Source: Amblyornis subalaris (lineage: Eukaryota; Chordata; Aves; Passeriformes; Ptilonorhynchidae). From it: a DNA stretch of 64,000 bases. The stretch lies in assembly GCA_018881555.1 (NCBI GenBank), contig JACAXG010000007.1, positions 2,432,643-2,496,642 on the forward strand. The letters are read 5' to 3'. The notes beneath the pieces are model-generated. The model searched no databases, had not been told where the DNA came from, and was given only the letters and a program-made list of their open reading frames with translations. Shown piece by piece: positions 48,839 to 61,200 of the stretch (position 1 is its first letter; each line of letters begins with the position of its first letter). Both the position numbers and the translations under genes were made by a program.

Positions 48839-51800
48839 GTTAGGCTGGAGTGGTGAAAGAGAAGAATATGAATTAAGCAAATAGCTGGACTTTCTAAAGA
48901 CAAGATTCACCCCACATTCACACCATAACCCTTCTGAGGACATGCTCAAGAAACCACCAACTCAGCAGCCAGGTCTCTACAGACAGAGACCGTCTGNGTG
49001 AGCAAACAGGGCCAGGGAATGGGCCCAAGGCCTGACATATCCAGGCTGCTAAAATCTCAGCAGTGACAGCACTCTGGGCTGAGCACGCAGCAGGACAATG
49101 CTGTAAGGACAGGTGTGAGCCTGGACAAGGAACACTTTCCCATGGGTACTTTGGATGCAGTCCCTCTCTTCTGTGAGGGTGACTGAGCTGAACTGATGCA
49201 AGCCAGGCCAGGCCAGTTGGCTTCAGGAGCAGAAAATAAATCCTGTAGAAGTAGCCAGAGAAACTGAGACAACATCATGTGTTAAAGTTGGCCCAGCTTA
49301 TTGTTCATGGAGAGAGGATGGATAAATAGCGAGAGCGTATCTCCGTCCACCACTGGAGCCCTTTGGCTCTTCCCAAGCAAGCAGCNCTGAGCCTGCATTG
49401 CTGTGAGGACAGACAACATTCACAGTTCCAGAACTCAGTGTTCTCAGATCCTGAAGTGATGTGCTCATGGTAAAANGCGCATTCAAAATATCCCTCTTAG
49501 ACAATGATCTAATGTTTTTCCACAATACAGGGACTGCTAAATCCTTTTTCTCTTCTTTTTCAATCCTTCTNTGAAAAACTGAGATTCAAAACCTTGAAGA
49601 CAACATTAACAGGGCCCCATAAACAGTATTTTCTGTTGCCCATAGGAGTTAAACCAGTGCTCAGTGACTTCAGTCATGAACTGGAAGACAGGAGTAGTAA
49701 CAGGAGTTAGTCAGAAATCCTTAGCCCTGAACTTGAACCTTTTTCTCCCCACATTTTACAGGCTGCANAGAGTTGGCAAAATATAGATACAGAAACACAC
49801 CTGCATCCAAATATTTCCAAAAATATCAATACACATATATAGATACCTATTAATATATTTACACAATAGGTGTACTTGTATCTACACAATTTCTTAAACA
49901 CACACCAAGTATAAATATTTAAATACACATGTGAGTATTTCTTTAAGTTTGTTTAGACATATGCTCACATGCACATACACAATACAGATAAAATACATNA
50001 AATACTGGTTGAGGAGCAGTTCATGACATACATCCTGAAATATTTTTNTAGAGGTACTCTTAAGGATGAAACTGGAAGAGTGATCTGCTAGAAAAGTGCC
50101 CACAAGATGCTGGCCTGATCCTGTGTTTCCCTGTGCTAGCCTGTATCACACACATGAAATTACACACACAAAAATGCCCACAAAAGCCAATATGAGCTTT
50201 TGGGTAAACTTTGATACAGAAGCAGCTCTTTATGAGCATTTCAGCAAAAACAGAGCAGGTTTTGGGTCATTTTCTTGAGTGACAGAATAACCACTGTACC
50301 TAACGTGAAGAATTCTACTCTAATTGTTCCTGGATTTTTGTAAATAAAAACTTTCACAGACTAAAGAGTAGAACACAGGATCAGGTAATCACCTCAGAAA
50401 TGAAAAGAATTGCAAAGAATGCACCTTTATTTCAAGACTTTCCTGCTTTGTTTGACAGCATCCATTTTTTATAGCTGACCTTTTCTTTAGGCTTCAAGCT
50501 TCTATTCCTAATATACTTCTTATTTTATACAGATGAATTCAGGAGCATATTAGTTTTCCAGAAGTTTCTCTCTCGTAATACTATCTGCCCTGGTACCAGG
50601 TTAGAATTGGAAATACTTCTTTATTTTTTTGATCACACAGTTTTGTACACCCTGNAGCACACTTGCTAAAAGGACACTGAAACCAATTCCCTTCCCTTCA
50701 GGTGAAAGTCTAGCTTAAAAATTTGGGTCCACTGCTATAAGGTCTGTTCTCCTCTCTTCACACACCCTGGACTCCAACTGTCATGCTCATAGCAGTGTTG
50801 GTATTAAAAGCCTTAACATTAATGTCAGTGATAGCATTAACCATTACTGTGAAGATTAATACTTCTGGCTTCATTCTTACTGAACCCACCATGCTGCAAT
50901 TTTATTAGCAAGATTTTTAATTGTTACATATAGCTCTACTGACTACTAGACTAAAAGACAATACTTTTCCAAATGTCCTCTTATTTAATTATCAGTGACT
51001 GATAACAGCAGAGAACCATTCCTACAACTACTTTCCCACAAAACACAGCCCAGACACTTTATCAATTATCTCCTCAGTCACTGGTGACAATTTCTGCAAG
51101 ACAGATAAAACCTTCAGTTTTCTTTGTGTTTACTAACATTGGAAATATACCCTAACTGCTCCTTTTCAGTTCCTACAACAAGGTAATAAGCTAAATAGTT
51201 CCTTAGGAAATTAAGTAATTAAAAAGTATGGCAATGTGATTATGCATATGGAACATACGGGAAAAAATGAATAGTGCTATATTTCTCCTTAGAAGTAAAT
51301 AAATAAAGGATATAGAACCTCATAACCATTTTGAAATAAATCTCATGACAGCCAAGTCTATGGAATTTTGTTTTCTGACAAGCAGAGCACTTTTATTTGA
51401 GACTTTTAGTTAGAAATTTGTAAAGCTGGGGGAAAAGCAGCTGGACATTTCAGAAAGGGAAGGAGAAGGCTCATAAATTAACCAGTTGGCACAGTCCTAA
51501 CTATAGTATCACGAACAGTGCTGTTATAATATTATTGCTGTAGGTTAATGTGATCCTTTATACAGCCTTTTTTTCTTCCACAGTAGCCCATTTTCAAGAA
51601 GTAAAATGGTGTCATTTGAATTGCAAATCCCAACACATATATAGTTTGATTCTTTTGGAGCAGGATGAGTGACAGTGGTATATTAGAGTTAACAAACCTT
51701 ACCCACTTTTAAATACATTTCTGGTATTGAAAGCTAACAGAGCTGAAATCTGAATGGGTAAAGACTCTGCTCTGGCATTCATTCCTTTATTGGAGCCTTG

Positions 51801-54800
51801 AAAGGACCGTATGGAGGGAACCTGATAGAAATTTCGTGTTGCTGCTAAATAGAACTCAGTCCAAGGTAGGAAAATAAAAGGTTAGGTCTGTCGTCTTTTA
51901 TAACATTTCATTCCTGGGGGCCACTGCTTTCAAAACTGAAACTAGGGGCTGTGCAGCCTCTTTGATTCAACTGGTCCCTCAGCTTAATGGACTACAGGCC
52001 TTGCAAAATTGCTGAATCCAATCTTTTGAAAGATTCTGTGCTTCCTGTACAGAAATCCATTAGCGCATGTGGCAGCAACAGAAGATTAAAAAAAAAAAAA
52101 AGGAAACTTCAGGAAAACGTGCAGTGGGAAGTAGATAATTATCTCCTTCCAACAGTCCTCCACTTGGGAAGCTGTTTTTAGGTCTAGTACAGAAGTTTAA
52201 CTTCATATTGCCATTAACAACAACTAGAGGCGCACCTTAGACATGCAGACATAGAGCAGCCAAACACCACAAAACTGACAGAGCAATGCCAGACTGAATT
52301 AATCTGCTAATCTTAACTTGTTTTTTAAAAAAAATGCTAGATCCCAAAGGGATATATGAGCATATTTTTATAGGAGGGAGAAACCAAATTCATAACAGGA
52401 GAAATGGGACCCAGCCAAGGCTGTGTTCAGGTGCTTTGTATGAGAAAATACAAAATTCCTGTCCAAGCAGGAATTAAGGGCAGAATTGTTGAATATTACC
52501 CTCAATGTGCTTTCAAAATTTAAGGAAAAAAGTAGCAGTAAGACAACTGCACAAAAGATACAAATATTCTCTTATAACCAAGCTACCCATCTGTTTAAAG
52601 CACCAAGAAGCAGAGCACTCCATACCATGGGCACAGAATCTAACACAATGTGTCCCAACAAAGATGCTTCATGTTTTCATAGTTAATCTTCCATTCAGCC
52701 ATTGTACTTTGATGTGCTCTGAAAGCAGAAGAAATTTACTCATCCGCCCTTCAGGCTGCAGCGGCTGTGACACTGCAGAGCAAGACAAAGGGACTGCTCT
52801 GTGGCCAGGGGATGGCAGAGACCTGCCTCCATTTGAGCCTGATAACTCATTCTGCCACTTAGAGCTCCAGTGTTCAACAAACAGATTGACACTCAAAAAT
52901 GGAAGTTACTCGAGTGAGAGACCTGTAAAAAGAATGAGTAGCATACAGGAGCAGACATTAATTTAAACATACCTCAGCATCAGCTTAGTTAAGGAGTGTC
53001 TCATCCCATGATGTTCTGATACTCATTTCAATAGGTTTCAAGCCTTGATCATAAGCAAAGAAATCTTTTCTACTCTTCCCTGTTTCAGTAAGACTAACAC
53101 CTGTAAAATTCTTTGAATTTAACCCCTCGCCATCCATGTGATCTTAAATGCTGACTGCAAACATAGAAACTAACACTTTTAATGCTCTCTTCTCCAACAA
53201 AATAAGCCAGAAGACATCCCTAATAATGTTAATATGTTATTGCCTGAGCCATTCTGCATTTATTCTACAGTTACTGTAATAATCATTAACTTGAAGATGA
53301 AGACAGCATCAATTTTACATGCTTCAGGAATAAACTCCCAACATCAGGTGAAGGCATATACTCACAGGTGGACATTCATGATTTCTTTAATAGTGACTTT
53401 CTAGCCTGAAAGAGAGCAGTGGCTTTGTTTCCTTCATCAATCCTAGAACCAGACAGAAAGCCAAGAAAAATGTTCCTAAGTTGCTCCTGCAAATGCTGCA
53501 TAGACAATAGGTTTCTCATACATCACTTCTTTTAAGCGTTGTCTTCATTTTTGTATTTCAGGGGTTTCCAAGAGGTGAATGACAGATGGAGCAAATACTT
53601 TTAGCTGCCAAAACAAACGTTGGTCACTTCACTGGTTGTCCAAAGCCTTTGACTAAACAGATTCAGGATGTGAAGGATGCAAGGGGAAATTCTATGCTAC
53701 ATAAGGTACTGTGGGTTTTGCAGTATCTGAAAAAAAGACAGTCTGAATGTGAAAATCACTTCTAAAAAACTGATTTTAAATCTGTTTCTTTGGCAGCACA
53801 GATTGTAGAAGTTAGAGACAGCAAAGACCTTACAAGAAATCTACGTTTGCTAATGAAGATCATTCCTTCCAACAAACTTACCCCTAATATACTGTTGTTT
53901 CACATCTATGTTTATGGAAAAATTTGGATGATCCTCCTGGAAAGATCTGTAACCAATACATTGCATCACACTTTTCCTCACAGTCTCCCTGACCTTTCCC
54001 AGTTTCATTATTCAATTCTTTTCATAAATATCCTAAATACAAATGTTTTCATGTTACTAGTTACTATTTAAGATCGAACACAAGTGGACACAGTTAAACA
54101 AACAAGCTATATGGGACCACCTGTACAAAGGCAGTATTTTTTAATTTATACATTTAAAAGGAATAAATATTCACTTTGCAACAGAGGCGCTTGTGCATGG
54201 TTTGGGATTTCATGGTCAAACTCAAGGACTCGGAAAAAGAGTGGAAGTAGCTAACAACGGAAAAAATAAATTATTTTCATATATTTATTTATTTACCTAC
54301 TAGGGACATGTTTTTTTAAAAGATAAATTACCACCCTCCAATTGATCTGATTACTCTCCACTTGTAATGCTTTTTGCTTCTCTTTTGCCTCCTAAACAGG
54401 CAAAAGCTCTTTGTCATGTAACACGAAAAAAGGAGCTACTTTTCACTGTTTACCAGACAATGTTTTATACAATTTTATGATAATTCAAGCTGTCCCTTTA
54501 GGATTGAAGAATACCAATAGTGGAACAGTAGTAACAAAACGAGCCAATATAATGAGAGAATTGTCAGGGGAATTTCCACACAGGAAGGGTTTCTAAACAA
54601 CAAGCAAAATACCCAGCTNATTACTCGTATTTGTCTTATCACCCACCAAAAAATGGCAGTGAAATCTGAAAAACTCAGGTTTTGAAGGCATGTTGTAAAC
54701 AGTGCTTTCATNTTTCAAGACAGAACCCTGGAAACTTTTTTTCTGTGATGTTTAATAAAATAAAAATAAATTATAAAAAAAATTGAGGGAAATCAGAGAA

Positions 54801-54839
54801 TGTTAACAAGACTGCTTCAAAGTATTGAACAGCAGGCCT
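48839..54839. other. unique non-coding DNA
   Basis: Six kb without a recognisable gene. 49000-49480 is somewhat GC-richer, with two loosely similar pieces (near 49085-49115 and 49383-49415). The 153-codon plus frame at 52505-52966 is opposed by a minus frame at 52669-52896 and carries no known motif. An A-run lies at 52089-52101. Confidence 0.5.
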
Positions 54840-55095
54840 CTCATTTTGGCTCCTCTCTAATTCCTAGGCTGACAAGGGAATTTGGTGAATTAATGTTGGA
54901 GATTTGAACAATAAACACTCTGGGCCTTTTCTGTTGCTTCAGTGATGCAAAGCCTAATTAGATGGTTAACTAGGCATATGGCTACTTTGCATCATTGTAG
55001 AAGCAGAAAGCATCTGACATGCACACTGCTCCCAGAAATTTAACAGCACTGTAATTGTTGGAACTTAATCTTCCTAGATGCCAACAGCAAATGGT
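54840..55095. promoter_or_regulatory. possible conserved non-coding element (homeodomain-type words)
   Basis: Repeat-free, complex sequence with CTAATTAGATGG, GGTGAATTAATG, CTTTGCATCATTG and similar homeobox/POU-like cores, and no long frame. The composition is what one expects of a developmental enhancer within a gene desert. This is an inference from motif texture only. Confidence 0.18.
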
Positions 55096-55180
55096 TGGGG
55101 TTGTAGAAACATGGAGAACATTACGGGGGTTGTTTTTATTTCTTGTAAATATCAACGGTATAAGCAGAAAACTGAATATA

Positions 55181-55228
55181 TACAGTGACTATTTTTTATT
55201 ACGGTACATACAGTGAGTATTTTTTATT
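55181..55228 (+). repeat. two-copy tandem duplication, 28-bp period
   Basis: TACAGTGACTATTTTTTATT at 55181-55200 recurs as TACAGTGAGTATTTTTTATT at 55209-55228 with one substitution. Confidence 0.85.
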
Positions 55229-58200
55229 GCAGACCCATAAATAAGTCAGACTCAAGCAAAGAAATATACTGAGTGAAAACCAACTATTTTAGATCAGCAC
55301 TTGGCTTAGTTAACAACTAACGTAACTATCCCTTTTGGAAAGCAAATTCCAACTTTAAAAATTGATGGCAGCCATTGTAAATAATGCTGCAAACTCACTG
55401 AATGTAAAAACAAAGGAAAAAAGACTGAAAGCTTGAGAACAAAGTTTTTAGGGTTGCACAATGCTCATCTGTACGGTGAAAAATACTGACATTTCCAGAA
55501 ACTAATCACCAAGAGACTAACAAACCAGACTGGTTCTTTAAGAACATATGGNTGATCCTTTTTATCATCTGAAGCTGTAATCTAAAGGATCACAATCTTC
55601 TCTAATGCATTCATTATTTAAATTTATTCATCAAATAGGTTTTATAAAAGTTACTTGGTTTACTGGCAATTTACAATCAAATCTTAGTGAACATTAAATA
55701 TAGAGAACTCAAGCTCTTTTAATGCTGAGTTTGTATGCTTTGCTCCTGTTTTTCTTCTCTGAAGAAGGATAATATTTAAAATTGCATTTCCCATTCTGAT
55801 TCCCTTGACTACAAACTTGAAATCCATTTATTGCTAATTCCTGCAGCCTCTTTTCAATCAGCCTTATCAATGAATGTTCCAGCACCCATGTTTGTTTGCT
55901 AAGAAAGTCACAGGAATCAAAATCAAAGAAGAATATGAAGAAGGATGTTAGAATCTGAATGCCTACGTATCAAAAGTTCTCTCGTCACAAGGAGTATTCT
56001 TAAGAATTTGGAAACCACCATCTATCCGGAGAGCTGGAAAGACACATGAATACATCTAGCTGCAGGTTCATGAGGAAGGGCCTGGAGTCCCCATTTTTAA
56101 CGCTGAGTCTAAAATTCCATCCATCTTATGACCCTTTCTTATGAAATTTGACTGTTTCAATAAGAAAAATCAGGCTGATGTCATTTAGCTACCTATATGA
56201 GTGCTTCCAGTGGAATTTTCTATATGTATAAGAATGCAATGAGAATAAGTCACACAGGCTTCACACAGAGCTTGTTTCTGCCAAGTCAGCATGATTACAC
56301 AACTTGAACTATCCCTGATCTCACTCATTAGACAAGGAAGAGGCTGGCTGTGAAATCCCACACAGTATTCTGGTGTCACAGCTGAGTATTTGGTGTGATC
56401 TGCTATATCCCATTTACCTTGGCACAAGTCACTTTTCAGAACTGATGCATATTCCAAAGCAGAGCAGAAGAGTCAAATACATACATTGGCCCAAGTTTTT
56501 CCATTCCAAATGGATTTCATTCATCTCAGAACACATTTTTCCTAATATGTGCTATTTTTATAAGGCATAGAATACTTTTTCCTCCCCTGTTGATAACATC
56601 ATTTGAAAACGAAAATAACCTGCATCCTCTTCCTTCACCAAGCTTTACAAACTTAGGAAGTCCTTCNAGTACTGCTATTAAAAATATATCCAACTGAACT
56701 GTTTGGGTTGCTTGGTCCTTATATTCTTAATCAAATTGCTGAGTCTCTCTACTTCCCTTAGCATCCTATGCTAGTGAGCCCACAGCAAAAGATAAACCAT
56801 ATTATTACCACAGCCACCAACTTTCTGCATTCTGTAGCTGTCATTCTTACAGGATTGCAGGCACTACAGAAATATTTGTGATCTGGGGAGGGCTGGGCTA
56901 ACCATTCNAAGGGCAGGAAAAAAAGCACCCGAAGTAAAATAAAGAAGATGGCAAATTATTTCTTTTAAACCCTTGAAATTACATCAGTCAATATCAAGAA
57001 ACAGCTAATGGGGGTATCCAAAACAATGACAAGAGGCTTTCTCTGGTTTAGCAGCTAATTGTTAATGCCAGTGAATTCAACTCTCCAGCACAAAGCTATT
57101 AAGGCTGCAAGTAACACAGCCCAACAAGAGAAGATTCCTAGAATAAACAGTTAGTGCTAAAATCTCATGTATCAAAAAGGAGTCCNTAAGACCTTTTGGG
57201 CAAGGATCACAGACAAGGCATCTGACAGATTTCAGTATGCTTTCTGTACCTATTTTCTTTCTGTGACATTAGAACAAGAAATTAAAACAATCATACAAGC
57301 AGCATCCCTCTGCAGACACCACAGAGTTTGCAACTCCTTTCAATGTCACCGCACAATGCAACCACTAATGTAAAAACATTCTTTTTTCTTTCAAAATTAC
57401 ACAATGAATAATTGGCTTTAGCCAACTCCTGTCTTCATTACAAAGTGCTGCTGCCACTTCCTCTCAGTGGGAAGTGATCCATGTGAGATGAAGGCTGCAA
57501 TTCACATTTTTAAAATAACATCTCTCCTCTTTAATGTGAAGTGATCCTCAATCATTTCACGCAGATGAAAGAGGAAGTTGAAACCTATCCCAGCTTTTTT
57601 ATTCACTTTTTTATAATTAACATGTACCTATCCCAGCTGACGTGTCTTACATGTAAAATTCAGAACAGTCTGACACAAATGAACAAGCTTACCTTACAAG
57701 AGAGCTGTATATAAGAGAAATGGTGCTAGCTTCCTCCCTGGAAAAGCAGAATCTGCAATATGGAATAAGGAAAATTTTATTTCAGTGGAAATTAAAAGAA
57801 ATAAATCTTATGTGGGAAAAGAGAGGATTTGTTCCTAAATTTAAAGAGTGCAGAGTGAACAGCAGAAGGCCACCCTGCACTGAAAAATAATAAAAACTTC
57901 AAGAATGTAGGTGTTTAGTTAGAAATATCTACTTCTAAATACCTTAAAAAGAAAAGTGCCAGCCTGAAGCAGGATTTGGATTCAGGGAAAGGGCGTTCTA
58001 AGCATCAGTGCAGTAACCAGACAGAGAAGCAGAAATTCATCCCTGCAGCAGCAAAGAGCAGGAAAAGTTAAAGATGAGAACAAAACCAAGCGCCATAGGA
58101 ACAATTCTCCAAGGAACAACATGACCGAACATTCACAGGAGCTGTAAGAAGTAATTCCCTCCACGTCACAAAAAGCACAGCCTGTTCTGTTCTTCATCAG

Positions 58201-61200
58201 CTCTCACTCCCAGGACACAGAGGCCATGGCCACCCACTCAGGAATTGTCCATTTTCACTCCAGCCCTGCCACCACCAGCAGCCCAGCTGAGACAAGTGAC
58301 TATTGCCTGACATTAGGGGTGACATGCAGGCCATGGATTCACTCAGGTTGGGCAAGTAAGGACAGACCCAGCCACAATGCTCTTCGGAATTGAGGATAAC
58401 TTCACAAACATGAGCTGAACCAAGACAATGGCCTCAGAGCTGAAAACTATGAATTAAAACCCCAAACTCTTTCATTTCCACATTTCCAAAATGAAACATT
58501 TAATTTATATCCAATACTTTCTTCAAAAACGTAGCCAAGAACACATTTTATGTAAGAAACTCTCCAAACCAAAACTATCATCTTAAAACAACTACTTAAT
58601 TTGATTTCAAACCATGTATCTCTTTTCTGTCTCACAGGGGAAAAAAAAAAACATTATGAAATTATTTTCCCTGCTTTTCTCATCTAGTCATAAAATTGGG
58701 GAGGGGGGAAAGGCAAAAAACCAATCCTCACATTGCTAACAACCTCCTAATGAAAGGCATAGACTGCCTCCTTCCAGACATCACTATCCCTTTGAATTTC
58801 CAGCTAGACCACTTGGTCCCTAGAAATACTCACTGCAATAATGGGCTTCAGGATTTGAATACTGGCGCAACNGAAGTGAAACCTGGAAGTGGGATCCAGA
58901 CTGCCTCCCATATCAATTGAAGAGCACCCTCACTTTTCTCCATTGCAGCTCATCCAGGAACTGAAANCAGAGAGACCTGCAGAGAACTAACTTTTGACAG
59001 GTGACGGCAGAAGGCAAAAATTTATGTTTAGGACACTGGAAAAATTACAAAAAAAAGTGTTCTCACATTCAAAAACCTCTAACTGCAGGGTATTACCATA
59101 TGCCAAAAACAATAATACAAAGCTTTACACAACTAGGGCATGAAAAAATGTTTCTGTTTGCCAATGCTATCTCACTTTATCCCTTATTTAACATGATACA
59201 GCTCATGAAAAATAAAAAGTGTTTTAAGTCATTAATTAAACTTACAGGTTCAAATATACCTAATATACNTACACGCATATATGATCACCAGACTCCCATA
59301 TCCTTACTCAGAAAATATTTTTCATATTTTTCCCATTTTTAACAAACTTAAGTTTTCCTAGATTAACGCATGTGGTACTATCATGCTCTCCTCAGATTCA
59401 TGAGTGGACTGAAGTGCTCAAAAACCTCCCAGAAAAATATTTGCAAGGATTGAGAAATAACCTCAGGAAGCTGGACTGACACTCTTGGAATGCAAAGATC
59501 AAAGGTTTCTTTGCACTATTTTTATTATAAACAAAGAATCCACTACAATTGCAGTGGCATCACTGGGGGAGGTAGAGGGAGGAGACGAGGAACAGTAGGA
59601 AAGCTGGAAAAAAATACAGATAATTATTTGAAAGCCCTGAGTATATTCCTCCTGTACTCCTCACATCATTATGGCAATGAATATACCCCAGGCCTTTTCA
59701 CCAAGAGCTTCATTTCTGTCTGAATTAAGTAATAACATTACAAATTCTGGAGGCTGTTTAAAACATCTCTATGTGAAGTCAGATGCGAATCGCTAAACAG
59801 TTCCCTGTTAAAAAAAAAAAANAACAACAATCAAATACCAAAATACAAAGAAAAACAAAAGTCAGAGGAAGAAATAAAATGAGCTCTGTTTTCTGACCAT
59901 GTAAATCATCAGGAATTGTTTCATCTTAGGCATTAAATGCCCCAGCCATTGCTAGCATGTAGAGATAAGACATTTCCACCTCCACATGACAGCTCATACA
60001 AACTGTTTCTTGTTTATACCCCTATTAGGAGTTCACAGCAGTCACCGAGATTATTTCACTCGATTTGATTCCTTCCCTGCTCTCTATGGTTCATTTACCA
60101 AGCCCTGTACAACACTATTCATGTCCCTTGAGAAGACCCAAAGTTAGCATTTGTGCTGACAAAAGCAGCAGCCAGATAACGCTCCCTGGAGCCCTTGCCA
60201 CCACAATGCCAGTTCTTTCACCAGCTCTCATCGAGGTCACCTTCTAAGGCAAAGGGCTAAAACAATTTTCCGTGCTGCTCCCATATTACTGCTTTTCCCA
60301 CCTCTCTCAATCTATCAAAGACAAAATGGGGTATAGGGAGAAGAGGGACAGTTGTAAGGTTGATGTCTGAGGTCGCTGAATCCCAGGTTTNCTGATACAG
60401 CCTTTCCGCTGCAAATAAAAGTGAGAGTGCCTGAAGAAAGTACATCTGGGTAAAACCAAAATACATTCCCGGCAATCAGTTGAAACATGTCTTTTCTCAT
60501 GTACAAGAACATAGAAAAAGCATGTATGACTGACAGCAATGAGCCACTGCTTTTGCTGTTATTACTCTATTCCCTTACTACTCAATCAACACGTGAAGAT
60601 GAGCATCCCAGTGTATCACACAAGAAACGTATAAAAGCAGTTTCCTCTGCAAGATAATTATTAAAAAAAAGCTCAGCTCCAGATAACATTCTCTGCTAGA
60701 TGAAAAATCAAATTTTCGCATTAGTTTCTGTAAATGGCTTTTGGGAAGTTATTGCCAGCCTACGGTCAAACCATAAACTTACTTGTACAGGGTAACATGT
60801 AATGGATATATAAATGAGCTACCCACTTCTGCTCCAAAACCTGATATAGAACAACAAGACTAAAACAAAAAAAAGAAAACTTTGTCATAATTCCTGCAAA
60901 AATGCTTTTGTTGTGGAGAACACCACCAACACTGCTGAAGAACGGCAGCAGAATTGATTTTGGCACAAGCCCACAGTTTGCAAAACTAAGCAAGTATTAG
61001 GCAGAGGTAGGAAAAGGATCGTTTGATAACTTTTTTTTTTTTAATAAAAAAGATAACTCACACGACAAGGTTGTCTTGAACCTCTTTCTGGTTGAGGGCC
61101 ACAGCATGTTTGGACAATAATATAAGAGACTATAACAGGTAGTTGATAAGAATTTACTCTGATGGTAAGATAAAGCAGATATGCTGTAGCAACTAAGTCA

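Noticed and set aside
52505..52966. 153-codon plus-strand frame as a gene
   Set aside because: Unrecognised peptide, an overlapping minus-strand frame at 52669-52896 and no supporting splice structure.
58700..58716. Second G-quadruplex
   Set aside because: Only two or three G-tracts, fewer than the four needed.
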